Shown: positions 1 to 6,468, numbered from the stretch's first letter. The stretch is DNA of 59,130 nt from Bacteroidota bacterium (GCA_023460855.1 JAEWOS010000013.1:1-59130); one strand, 5' to 3'. Translations and numbers: made by a program. The notes: generated by a model from the letters alone, not told the origin.

Positions 1-185
1 GGGCTTTGCGAGGTGCGGGCTACTGCAACGGAAAGTGGAGAGGAGAACCGAGAGCTAGCAAAAACTTTTTCCATTTTTTAAAATTACGAAAAAACTAAAA
101 ATGGAAAAGTTTTTTGCGGCTACTTGCACTAAATTTTCAAAGAAGGTTTTCAACCCCGCATCTTGCAAAACCCATGTTATGCGAC
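1..185 (-). repeat. attC-like palindrome at the 3' end of the WGR cassette (partial)
   Basis: Bases 1-19 pair with 155-173 with only a few differences, most of them allowing G.T pairs. An inner hairpin pairs 58-78 with 97-117. The outer box GTTATGCGAC lies at 176-185, and its partner box would lie to the left of the window. Long imperfect palindromes with an outer GTT box and variable arms are the form of attC sites. The stop codon of the flanking gene (193-195 on the minus strand) is only 7 bases from the box. At about 185 bases or more it is longer than most described attC sites. Confidence 0.7.
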
Positions 186-192
186 GTTTTTT

Positions 193-693
193 TTATTCTT
201 CATCTTCAAACTCGTCATTGTCTTCATAAATTCGGTTGTAATTACTAAATTCTGTATTTTCAAGTTTATTTTCAATAAATTTTTTTGCAAAATCAAAATC
301 AACAACTAAACAAGCAACTTCCATTGTTCCCATTCCATTACTTCCGCCATCACAATGACCAATTCCTGACCATCCCAAATCTTCATTCATTTTGGCTTCA
401 AGTCTGTGCCGTTTTTCCAAGTCTTCTTCATTTCCAAAGTCAGAATTTAGTTTATATTCAATTATTAGAAATTTTAAATCATCTTCGTCTATTTGCTCAT
501 AACCTTCATTAATCTTCTCATTAATTTCCTGTTGAATTATTTTATGAAAATTTTTTAAAAGTGTGGATTTTACTTTTTTTTGCTCTCCATTTTCTCCAAC
601 AGTTCCCCAATGAACAAGACCTGTTTTGTCATCTTCATCCCAAGTTTCCCAATAATGAAGAACTCCATTAATTTCTTTGTAAAGTTTTAGCAT
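193..693 (-). CDS. WGR-domain-like cassette protein
   Basis: This acidic 166-residue protein has no signal peptide or membrane segment. Residues 1-68 resemble a WGR domain: an aromatic Tyr-Trp-Glu strand, then HWGTVGENG where the family has its W-G-R-x-G core, ending in a Lys-rich helix with GYEQ like the terminal K-x-x-G-Y of the family. The Arg of the WGR core is replaced by Thr. WGR domains occur in PARPs and in many bacterial proteins and can bind nucleic acid, but the role here is unknown. The C-terminal half (about 70-166) contains a Gly/Asn/Met-rich stretch and a very acidic tail, and I do not recognise it. The gene begins 49 bases inside its cassette and ends just before the attC-like site. 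It is visibly AT-richer than the chromosomal genes, which fits transfer. Confidence 0.7.
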   Translation of the reverse strand: MLKLYKEINGVLHYWETWDEDDKTGLVHWGTVGENGEQKKVKSTLLKNFHKIIQQEINEKINEGYEQIDEDDLKFLIIEYKLNSDFGNEEDLEKRHRLEAKMNEDLGWSGIGHCDGGSNGMGTMEVACLVVDFDFAKKFIENKLENTEFSNYNRIYEDNDEFEDEE

Positions 694-734
694 TTTATTT
701 AATATTTTGTCAATTTAATGTGATTGGATAAAAT

Positions 735-871
735 GTCGCATAACGGTTTGCAGCTTGGCGAAGTGGCGGATTTAGAAGCACTTACTTTCAATTTAGCACT
801 AATGTTCATTTGAAAACCAAATGTTCAATTTAGCACTGAACCCGCCATTTTGCCAAACTGCTGTTGTACGC
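735..871 (-). repeat. attC-like palindrome between the haemoglobin and WGR cassettes
   Basis: The outer boxes are GTCGCATAAC (735-744) and GTTGTACGC (863-871). The arms at 750-769 and 842-861 are complementary over 20 bases with three differences. The central loop carries a small CATTTG/CAAATG hairpin and a duplicated CAATTTAGCACT. The box at 735-744 is the reverse complement of the box at 176-185 apart from length, which closes the WGR cassette. The box at 863-871 is the reverse complement of the box at 1656-1664, which closes the cupin/haemoglobin cassette. At 137 bases it is within the size range known for attC sites. Confidence 0.75.
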
Positions 872-878
872 AGGCATT

Positions 879-1283
879 TTAGTATTCTATTTTATTTTCT
901 GGTCGTTGTTGCCAAATAGCCAAATATTGTCCTGTCGACATTTTTCGAGCAGAGTTTTTAGCTTTGTCGGCATATTCTCCTTCATAAAGTTCGTCAATAG
1001 TCTCAAACCAAATTTGCAACCATCTCCCAAAATGCTTTTGTTCAATGCTATAATTTAAATTTTTGTCAACATTGATATGCTTTTGCGTTGGGTTTCCTTT
1101 GAATTTTGCAACTCCAAATAAATTAGTTTCCCAAAAATCAGTCAATTTGTCAAGATGCTCTGGCCACTTATCATCTGAAATGTGAGCATTAAAAATTGGC
1201 CCCAATAGTTCGTCTACTCTTACTTTTGAATAAAAACTATTCACTAAAATATTTATGTCGCTTTTGTTATCAATTTGTCTCAT
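879..1283 (-). CDS. Group III truncated haemoglobin
   Basis: This 134-residue soluble protein has the length and pattern of the TrHb3 family. It has an N-terminal FYSKVRVDELLGPIF helix, a Trp-x2-His-x2-Lys stretch, FWETNLFG, then GNPTQKH and HFGRWLQIWFETI. His69 is the likely proximal haem ligand, and the Trp in the RWLQIWF stretch (residue 88) fits the conserved G-helix tryptophan; these assignments come from family pattern, not an alignment. TrHb3 proteins bind O2 or NO and are usually linked to nitrosative or redox stress in the cytoplasm. The gene follows the cupin gene by 11 bases, so the two are probably co-transcribed, and it ends 7 bases before the attC-like site at 735-871. It is unusual cargo for a cassette. 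Confidence 0.88.
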   Translation of the reverse strand: MRQIDNKSDINILVNSFYSKVRVDELLGPIFNAHISDDKWPEHLDKLTDFWETNLFGVAKFKGNPTQKHINVDKNLNYSIEQKHFGRWLQIWFETIDELYEGEYADKAKNSARKMSTGQYLAIWQQRPENKIEY

Positions 1284-1294
1284 TGCGAATCAAT

Positions 1295-1636
1295 TTAGTT
1301 TTCAAGAACACTTTTAACTCTTTCTACTTTATCATGTTTTGATAGAGTTAGGCGTACAATTGAATCTTCAACTGCTATTAAATTGTGAGGAATGTTACCA
1401 TCCAATGCAATAATATCGCCATCTTTCATATCATACATTTCGCTTTGCACGCCTAATTTTAAATTTCCCTGTATTATGTGAATTATAATTGGGAAAGGCG
1501 TCTTATGCTCTTTCATAACCTGTCCACTTTTTAAAAGAATTCGTATTTCTTTTGAAAATGAAGTTTCAACAATAACCTTTGATATAACATGGTTTTCGTT
1601 AAATTCAATTTCGTCGTTAAATGATAATTTGTCCAT
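1295..1636 (-). CDS. Small cupin-domain protein
   Basis: The predicted protein of 113 residues is a single cupin barrel. It has a Lys/His-containing first motif (MKEHKTPFPIIIHIIQG) and a second motif ending in DGNIPHNL, typical of the small Cupin_2 proteins. Metal-binding histidines are only partly conserved, so a binding or sensing role is as likely as an enzymatic one. The open frame extends upstream to a TTG at 1663, but that codon lies inside the cassette crossover box. The ATG at 1636 gives the natural family start and was preferred. The gene is first in its cassette, directly ahead of the truncated-haemoglobin gene, and the pairing suggests a shared stress or ligand-related role. No function can be assigned. 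Confidence 0.8.
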   Translation of the reverse strand: MDKLSFNDEIEFNENHVISKVIVETSFSKEIRILLKSGQVMKEHKTPFPIIIHIIQGNLKLGVQSEMYDMKDGDIIALDGNIPHNLIAVEDSIVRLTLSKHDKVERVKSVLEN

Positions 1637-1655
1637 ATGGTCTGTTTTTATGCTT

Positions 1656-1804
1656 GCGTACAACGGCCGGCGGATTTACAAAGTTCCCCAGGCGGAAGCT
1701 ATGCTTTTGTCTTGGGGTATTTTGTAAATCTGTAGATGTGTTGAAGTCCCGCCGAAGGTGGGTCGGCAACGCATCTGCGGATGTAATCCGCCGGCCGATG
1801 TGCG
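1656..1804 (-). repeat. attC-like palindrome of the gene-less leading unit
   Basis: The arms CGGCCGGCGG (from 1664) and CCGCCGGCCG (ending 1797) extend to about 16 paired bases. The outer boxes are GCGTACAAC (1656-1664) and GATGTGCG (1797-1804). The inner part (1681-1781) holds further hairpins, such as CCCCA/TGGGG around 1686-1716 and AGATG/CATCT around 1732-1775. It is clearly GC-richer than the cassette genes beside it. It forms almost the whole of a unit that carries no open frame. Confidence 0.65.
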
Positions 1805-1848
1805 GAAGCCCGCTGGTGCGTTTGCTGTGGGGCGGGATTTCGCACATC
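1797..1848 (-). repeat. Hairpin opening the first, gene-less cassette unit
   Basis: GATGTGCG (1797-1804) and CGCACATC (1841-1848) are perfect reverse complements, and just inside them GCCCGC pairs with GCGGG. On the minus strand the 1848 end directly follows the conserved array leader. It therefore occupies the position of the first crossover site, while the 1797 end is the opening box of the next palindrome. No gene lies between. It may be the remnant of a cassette or part of an attI-like site. Confidence 0.55.
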
Positions 1849-1886
1849 ACACAAATATATAAACAATTATATTAACATTAAACCAG
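1849..1886 (-). promoter_or_regulatory. Array leader with TATATTTG promoter box (left array)
   Basis: On the minus strand this segment reads ATGTTAATATAATT followed by GTTTATATATTTG, ending at the first crossover box. It nearly matches the leader at 56700-56736 ahead of the other array: ATGTTGATATAAT, then GTTTATATATTTG. The TATATTTG at 1852-1859 fits the Bacteroidota -7 consensus TAnnTTTG and points into the cassettes. It lies between the divergent recombinase gene and the first cassette, where integrons have attI and the Pc promoter. The assignment is inference from position and the shared sequence. Confidence 0.62.
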
Positions 1887-1981
1887 TCGCGCAAAAGGAT
1901 TCGAAATTCTTTAAGATACCGGTGTGTAACGAAGTGCTTTGAAATATCGCAGTTGGTATTGTGTATATAACAGAAACATTT

Positions 1982-1989
1982 TACCTTTA
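1982..1989 (+). promoter_or_regulatory. Candidate -7 box of the recombinase gene
   Basis: TACCTTTA resembles TAnnTTTG with a final A. It lies 32 bases before the chosen ATG at 2022. TTG triplets around 1953 could act as a -33 element. The rest of 1887-2021 shows no gene. Confidence 0.35.
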
Positions 1990-2021
1990 TTTTCTAAACA
2001 GAATATATATTGTTTACCATC

Positions 2022-3089
2022 ATGAATTTTGCAGATTTTTCTTTTTCAGCCGGTACACATCGTGGAAAAAATGTAATTTTCATCGCATTTCCCTATTCCG
2101 CTGAGCTCTTATCGGCATTTCGCCAAAGATTCCCTTCCGCAAGGTGGAGCCGATCCAGAAAAATGTGGTATCTGCCCGATTTGCCTGCAGTTAGAAAGAT
2201 TCTGAAAATGGTTCCGGAAGAGTATGGAAGCCGCCTCATCACCAAGATTCATCCCGTAAATCATGCGCCGTTTCAGCAGTTTATTCAGCAACTCGTATTG
2301 AAAGCGTATAGTGAAAATACGATCCGAATGTACACTTCGGAATTTGCGCAGCTGCTGATTGCCCTTAAATCTCATTCCGCCGAAACGCTGACTCCCGAAA
2401 AGCTGAAATCCTATTTTCTGTATTGCGTGGAAAAACTGCGTATGAAAGAAAGACAGATGAACGGCCGCATCAACGCTGTAAAATTCTATTACGAACAGGT
2501 GCTGCACAGACCGAAAATGTTCTTCGACATCCCAAGACCGAAAAAACCGCTGACTCTTCCCAGGATGCTGAGTAAAAATGAAGTAAAAAGACTGTTCAAT
2601 GCTGTAGAAAACCGCAAACATCTGCTCATGCTGCAGCTATGTTACGGAATGGGGCTTCGCGTAAGTGAAGTGGTACAGCTGCGGCTTCAGGATTTAGATA
2701 CCGGTTTGATGCAGGTGATGATCAAAGATGCAAAAGGCAAAAAAGACCGCTACGTCAATTTACCGGAGCAGGTGCTTCCGCTGCTGCAAAGCTATTATCA
2801 GGAATATACACCTTCGGAATGGCTTTTCGAAGGGCAGTTTGGCGGGCAGTATTCCAAAGGCGGAGTGCAGCAGGTATTTAAGCGCGCCATGAAGAAAGCC
2901 GGCATCTCAAAAAATATCGGTATCCATGGTTTGCGTCACAGCTACGCCACACATTTACTGGAAAATGGTGCCGATCTGCGTCTCATTCAGGAACTTTTGG
3001 GCCATCAGAATATTAAAACTACGCAGGTTTATACACATGTCACCAATTCTACCCGGAAAAAAGTTAAAAGCCCGCTGGACAGCCTGTAG
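2022..3089 (+). CDS. Tyrosine recombinase with integron-integrase-like C-terminus
   Basis: The protein of 355 residues is a site-specific tyrosine recombinase. Residues 1-65 form an extra N-terminal module with a WSRSRKMWYLPD motif. Residues about 82-165 are a SAM-like core-binding domain and 180-355 the catalytic domain. The catalytic set is visible: Arg213 (GLRVSE), Lys in AKGKKDR (238-243), His302-x-x-Arg305 (HGLRHS), His328 (LGHQ) and Tyr337 (QVYTHV). The C-terminus VKSPLDSL closely matches the end of integron integrases, but the roughly 20-30 residue insertion that IntI carries before the HxLRH motif is absent. Related XerC/D-like enzymes are common in Bacteroidota. ATG 2022 was preferred to TTG 2010. 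It diverges from the cassette array at 1-1859, as intI does. A role in cassette recombination is inference. Confidence 0.85.
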   Translation: MNFADFSFSAGTHRGKNVIFIAFPYSAELLSAFRQRFPSARWSRSRKMWYLPDLPAVRKILKMVPEEYGSRLITKIHPVNHAPFQQFIQQLVLKAYSENTIRMYTSEFAQLLIALKSHSAETLTPEKLKSYFLYCVEKLRMKERQMNGRINAVKFYYEQVLHRPKMFFDIPRPKKPLTLPRMLSKNEVKRLFNAVENRKHLLMLQLCYGMGLRVSEVVQLRLQDLDTGLMQVMIKDAKGKKDRYVNLPEQVLPLLQSYYQEYTPSEWLFEGQFGGQYSKGGVQQVFKRAMKKAGISKNIGIHGLRHSYATHLLENGADLRLIQELLGHQNIKTTQVYTHVTNSTRKKVKSPLDSL

Positions 3090-3135
3090 ATCATAGATCA
3101 CGTCTTTTCCTTATTATAATTTTGAGTGAATTATC

Positions 3136-3157
3136 CGTTTGTAAACGACTACAAACG
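3136..3157. promoter_or_regulatory. Perfect inverted repeat between recombinase and ssb
   Basis: CGTTTGTA (3136-3143) and TACAAACG (3150-3157) are exact reverse complements with a 6-base spacer. AAACGA also occurs twice as a direct repeat across the site. The geometry suits either a repressor operator for ssb or a tyrosine-recombinase core site (two arms around a 6-8 base centre). Nothing in the sequence decides between these. Confidence 0.45.
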
Positions 3158-3275
3158 AAAATAAATGTTTCTGTACCGACTAATTTTTCTCAGCCGTTGA
3201 ATCTTTGCAACAGAGTTTCGGGGAAGAAAACAGAACGGCCCGGAATTAATGTTTAATATTTAAATTTTAATGATT

Positions 3276-3608
3276 ATGTCAATCAGAAACAAAGTGATCC
3301 TTATTGGGCACACAGGAAAAGAAGTTGAAATCACCAATTTCGAAAACGGAGGAATGAAAGCAAGCGTATCCCTTGCAACAAACGATTTTTACACCAACAA
3401 TTCTGGTGAGAAAGTGGAAGAAACACAGTGGCACAACCTGGTTGCGTATGGCAAAACTGCAGAAATCATGCAGAAATACGTGGCAAAAGGAAAAGAGATC
3501 GCTGTAGAAGGTAAAATAATGTACCGCAGCTACGACGGAACCGACGGGCAGAAAAAATACTACACCGAAATACGGGTGGAAGAACTGGTGCTTCTCGGAA
3601 CCAAATAA
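3276..3608 (+). CDS. ssb: Short single-stranded DNA-binding protein
   Basis: The product is about 110 residues and consists of one OB fold with the usual SSB landmarks: NKVILIGHTGKEVEI at the start, an SLATND strand, WHNLVAYGKTAEIMQKYVAKG, then YTEIRVEELVLLG. It binds ssDNA, probably as an oligomer. It stops directly after the fold and lacks the flexible linker and acidic DDxxF-type tail with which replicative SSBs recruit partners. It is therefore probably an accessory SSB and not the housekeeping one. ATG 3276 (MSIRNKV) was chosen over the in-frame ATG two codons earlier. It follows the recombinase by about 190 bases. A Bacteroidota-like GAATCTTTG lies near 3200, so it may have its own promoter. 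Confidence 0.88.
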   Translation: MSIRNKVILIGHTGKEVEITNFENGGMKASVSLATNDFYTNNSGEKVEETQWHNLVAYGKTAEIMQKYVAKGKEIAVEGKIMYRSYDGTDGQKKYYTEIRVEELVLLGTK

Positions 3609-3686
3609 TCTGAAGTCGCTGCAGCCGGAGCATAGTTTGTGAACGCTGCAGCACTCCTTATTTTTTTTGAATTAAAAAAAAATGTC

Positions 3687-4142
3687 ATGAAAATCAAAAC
3701 TTTTAAAATACGTATTTCAGATCAGTTTCTGCCGGTTGATGAGAAACAGCTCAACCAGTTTCTGGAAAACAACGACATCATTCGCACCGAAACCGGAATT
3801 GTACAGGACGCTGAACCGTTCTGGTCGGTTCTCGTATTCTATGATGAATTTAAACCGGTTGTAAAGGAAAGCAAGCAAAAAGCTGCCAAATTTCTGATTG
3901 AAAGTGAATCAGATCTCGATGAAAACGAAATGAAAATTATGGACAGCCTGCGCGAATGGAGGAATGTGAAAGCCAAAGAAAATAATCTGCCTTCTTATTT
4001 CATTGCCACAAACAAGGAGCTGCTGTCCATTGCAAAGTACAAGCCGGTAAAAAAAGAAGAACTGCAGGACATCAAAGGTTTCGGCAAACATAAAATGGAA
4101 AACTACGGTACCGAAATTATCGGCATTCTCGAAAATGCGTGA
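3687..4142 (+). CDS. HRDC-domain protein
   Basis: The protein has 151 residues. The C-terminal part (about 80-150) matches an HRDC domain: LREWRNVKAKENNLPSYFIATNKELLSIA followed by the helix-hairpin-helix-like LQDIKGFGKHKMENYG. HRDC domains bind nucleic acid in RecQ helicases and RNase D, but here there is no helicase or nuclease domain. The N-terminal 75 residues (FKIRISDQFLPVDEKQLNQFLENN) look like the small stand-alone Bacteroidota HRDC family. ATG 3687 was chosen because the frame upstream overlaps a run of A and has no family-like sequence. It lies 78 bases downstream of ssb on the same strand. A role in DNA metabolism is plausible, but no specific partner can be named. Confidence 0.82.
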   Translation: MKIKTFKIRISDQFLPVDEKQLNQFLENNDIIRTETGIVQDAEPFWSVLVFYDEFKPVVKESKQKAAKFLIESESDLDENEMKIMDSLREWRNVKAKENNLPSYFIATNKELLSIAKYKPVKKEELQDIKGFGKHKMENYGTEIIGILENA

Positions 4143-4162
4143 TTGCACAAGTGGTTAAATGA

Positions 4163-4198
4163 GAAAAAGACAGAAAGGATTTCCTCTCTGTCTTTTTC
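4163..4198. terminator. Bidirectional terminator
   Basis: GAAAAAGACAGA pairs exactly with TCTGTCTTTTTC around a 12-base loop, with A and T tracts on either side. It lies between the convergent HRDC and VWA genes and can serve both. Confidence 0.8.
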
Positions 4199-4222
4199 GT
4201 TTCCGCAGAAATTACTTAGAAT

Positions 4223-5428
4223 TTATTTTTTGAATCCGCTTCTGCCGGCAAGTTCGTAAATGGATTTCTCAATCGCTTTGCCAAGATCGTCGTTGCTGGA
4301 ATTGCCGCGTTTCTGCAATTCATTGTCAATGTATTGCTGACGTTTCACCGCCAGTTCAGAAATTTCTTTTTGCAGAGCGCTGCGCTGTCTGGATTTTTCC
4401 GCTACCAGTTTTTCGATTTCTGCTTTGGATTTTCCTTTCAGTTCCGCCGGAAGATCGTCTTGCTTTACATTTTTGAGAAATTCTTTGTCGCTTTCCGCTT
4501 TATCAACCATATCCCAGGAATCTGCACGGTAAACCGATTTCCGCGATTTGGAAACCGTTCGCTCCACAGCATTTGCATGGGAAAGTGACGCAGCATTCAT
4601 GTCCTGCTCATATTGTGCTTCCTTTTTTTCATAACCTCTGCTGCCGTAACCGATATACGTATCGTTCAGTTTTATATTGCATTCAGAAATTCTCCGGTCG
4701 TAAGGCGTTTCGATGAAAACCACACGCTGATTGCTGTCAATATTAAAATATTTTCCGCCACCTAAAACAGCGCCGTCCTGCCAGAAAGTATTGATGCCTT
4801 CCGACCGGTCGCCGCAGAAAATAGTATTTACATAAATGCTTTTCCTTTTCGCGTCAGAAATCGCTTCTTTATAATTGACGCCTTGCTGATCAAAAGATTC
4901 GTTCCCGGCAATGTAAATCAGTTTCATTGATTTTGAATTTCCGTTCCATTCAAGTTCAGTCACTGCATCTTTTATTACTGCGCCGCAGTATTCCGTGCCG
5001 CCGTTCGTTTTTAACGCGAACAGTTTTTCAGAGATCAGGTCGAGATCCTGGGTTAAAGGAGTTACTTTTCGTACCCAGTTTTTATTGTCGAGTCCGTCGT
5101 TACCGTATTCGTAAAGCGAAATCTCGATTTTCGGAGTTTTACCTTCATATTTTAAAGTACTTAACGTATTTACTATATTCCACAGCCTGGATTTTGCCTG
5201 CTCAATCAGTCCGTCCATCGAGTTAGAGGTGTCGAGAAGCAGTGCAACCTGAATGGTATTTTCTGCAGTGAAGTTTTCCGTATTATGCGGAATTTCGGTT
5301 GCTGTAACCGCATTTTCGTAAACTGCAACCGGGGAATTTCTATGGTCCCTGGAATTTCCGGCATAGAAACTGAAAGCAAGTGCCGTGGATGACAATAAAG
5401 TTGTGATGATGAAGGAATTCGTTTTCAT
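4223..5428 (-). CDS. Secreted VWA-domain protein
   Basis: The 401-residue protein starts with a signal peptide (about residues 1-20, ending near the Ala/Phe/Ser-rich stretch). A von Willebrand factor A domain spans about 58-260. The metal-ion-dependent adhesion site is intact: Asp66-x-Ser68-x-Ser70 in LLDTSNSM and Thr145 in NGGTEYCG. VWA domains mediate metal-dependent protein binding. The C-terminal part (about 280-390) is a charged, probably coiled-coil region rich in Lys and Glu. It probably acts in the periplasm or at the outer membrane. Its promoter carries the same tandem ACTTGGTGAAT repeat as that of the adjacent SIMPL gene at the same distance, so the two are probably co-regulated, perhaps by the LytTR regulator at 8380. 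The ligand is unknown. Confidence 0.86.
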   Translation of the reverse strand: MKTNSFIITTLLSSTALAFSFYAGNSRDHRNSPVAVYENAVTATEIPHNTENFTAENTIQVALLLDTSNSMDGLIEQAKSRLWNIVNTLSTLKYEGKTPKIEISLYEYGNDGLDNKNWVRKVTPLTQDLDLISEKLFALKTNGGTEYCGAVIKDAVTELEWNGNSKSMKLIYIAGNESFDQQGVNYKEAISDAKRKSIYVNTIFCGDRSEGINTFWQDGAVLGGGKYFNIDSNQRVVFIETPYDRRISECNIKLNDTYIGYGSRGYEKKEAQYEQDMNAASLSHANAVERTVSKSRKSVYRADSWDMVDKAESDKEFLKNVKQDDLPAELKGKSKAEIEKLVAEKSRQRSALQKEISELAVKRQQYIDNELQKRGNSSNDDLGKAIEKSIYELAGRSGFKK

Positions 5429-5456
5429 TTCTGTATTATTTTGTGGTTAACTGAAG

Positions 5457-5524
5457 TAAAGGTAGTTTCACTTTAAAGTCATTTTGCAATAAACTTGGTG
5501 AATGCCGCCTTTCACTTGGTGAAT
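5457..5524 (-). promoter_or_regulatory. VWA promoter with tandem ACTTGGTGAAT repeat
   Basis: Two exact copies of ACTTGGTGAAT lie at 5493-5503 and 5514-5524, giving a 21-bp period (two helical turns). On the minus strand the candidate -7 box TACCTTTA is at 5457-5464, 28 bases from the nearer repeat. LytTR-type regulators typically bind two short direct repeats spaced by two turns. Confidence 0.65.
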
Positions 5525-5529
5525 GATGA

Positions 5530-6468
5530 TTAAGGTTGTATGTTCAGCGATTTCAGTTGTCCGTCCGGCGTTAAAAGCACGTATTCCTTCTGGTTTTTTT
5601 GCGGATTGTTGGTAATCAGCACTTTTAAGTCGTAAAATACCTGAATTACCGGCTCCACAATAATTGGATTGATCACAAAATCGAATTCCTTGTTAAGAAG
5701 CGGCTGATAAAATATGCTGGATGTTTTTTCAGACTGAGTCACAGTCGCCGATCTTCTCAGATTCAGCGTGGTGCTTCGGGAAGCTTCGTAAGAGCGGTAC
5801 ATTTCAACGGGAAGTCTGATCGCAAAACCATCAGCAACGGTACGCTCTGCATTTTCAAATGATTTTCCGGTGATCACTTCAAATTTTTTAATTTTTTGCT
5901 GAATCTCAGACAGTGCTTTATTTTCAAGCTCTTTCTTAATCTGTTCCAGTGCGTCTGCATGATAATCAACACGGACCAGATCATAAATTTCGTTTTGCGA
6001 AAGTGTTTTCATGAACTCTTCAAGCATCGGCGCATGCGGAAATTTTATGTGTATGTTTTTCTTGATTTCAAATCCTTCCGGAACTTCGTTGTAAGTTTTC
6101 TTGCTGAATATTTTGTTCTGAATAACATAGTCATAGGTCGGGACAAAAGAAATGACATCAACATACGTTTCCACATTTTTTCTGCTGCGTATTGTTGCAA
6201 GTGCACTGTTGATCCGTTCATCAATAATCCGGCTTGCTTCTTCCTGGCTTTTCCCCACCTGCGTTACGCTGAAAATGGCAACATAGGAATCTGCTTTTAT
6301 GTTGGCAAGGCCTTTCACGGAAATTAATGTTTCGCCGGGATTCGGTTTCTGAACGTTCAGGAAATTTTGCGGTAAATAAACCGTTCCCTGATAATTGATG
6401 TTTCCTGAAATTTGCGCCTGTGCAAATAGTGATGCGAAAAAAGCAACACCGTAAATAATTTTCTTCAT
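5530..6468 (-). CDS. SIMPL-domain (DUF541) periplasmic protein
   Basis: The protein has 312 residues. Residues 1-19 are a signal peptide ending QAQ. From about residue 45 comes a SIMPL/DUF541-type fold, starting LISVKGLANIKADSYVAIFSVTQVGKSQEEA, a pattern of the family (small conserved strand then amphipathic strands). The C-terminus ends with a short strand motif (EYVLLTPDGQLKSLNI). SIMPL proteins are poorly understood envelope proteins, some linked to oxidative stress. It lies 101 bases from the VWA gene on the same strand and 131 bases from the divergent histidine kinase gene. It has its own TAAGTTTG promoter and upstream tandem repeat, which suggests regulation together with the VWA gene. 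Confidence 0.78.
   Translation of the reverse strand: MKKIIYGVAFFASLFAQAQISGNINYQGTVYLPQNFLNVQKPNPGETLISVKGLANIKADSYVAIFSVTQVGKSQEEASRIIDERINSALATIRSRKNVETYVDVISFVPTYDYVIQNKIFSKKTYNEVPEGFEIKKNIHIKFPHAPMLEEFMKTLSQNEIYDLVRVDYHADALEQIKKELENKALSEIQQKIKKFEVITGKSFENAERTVADGFAIRLPVEMYRSYEASRSTTLNLRRSATVTQSEKTSSIFYQPLLNKEFDFVINPIIVEPVIQVFYDLKVLITNNPQKNQKEYVLLTPDGQLKSLNIQP

Larger units (their letters stand above)
1..1859 (-). mobile_element. Integron-like gene cassette array (left array), read on the minus strand
   Basis: Three units follow one another on the minus strand, leading away from the recombinase gene at 2022. They are a gene-less unit (1848 to 1665), a cupin plus truncated-haemoglobin unit (1664 to 745) and a WGR-like unit (744 to beyond base 1). 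Each unit opens with a short box (GATGTGCG, GTTGTACGC, GTTATGCGAC). Its own terminal palindrome opens with the reverse complement of that box (CGCACATC, GCGTACAAC, GTCGCATAAC). This self-complementarity is a hallmark of integron cassettes, because the circular form regenerates the site. Genes start soon after the box and stop within a few bases of the palindrome. The array runs off the left end. Calling it an integron is inference; the repeat structure is seen. Confidence 0.72.

Noticed and set aside
1637..1663. TTG start extending the cupin gene
   Set aside because: The TTG lies inside the cassette crossover box; the ATG at 1636 gives the family start.
1617..1875. Overlapping open frames on both strands in the GC-rich palindrome
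   Set aside because: They arise from the attC-like repeat itself and have no gene-like composition or start context.
2022..3089. Prophage integrase or conjugative transposon
   Set aside because: No phage structural, tra or mob genes and no direct-repeat att sites are seen; neighbours are cassettes, ssb and housekeeping-type genes.
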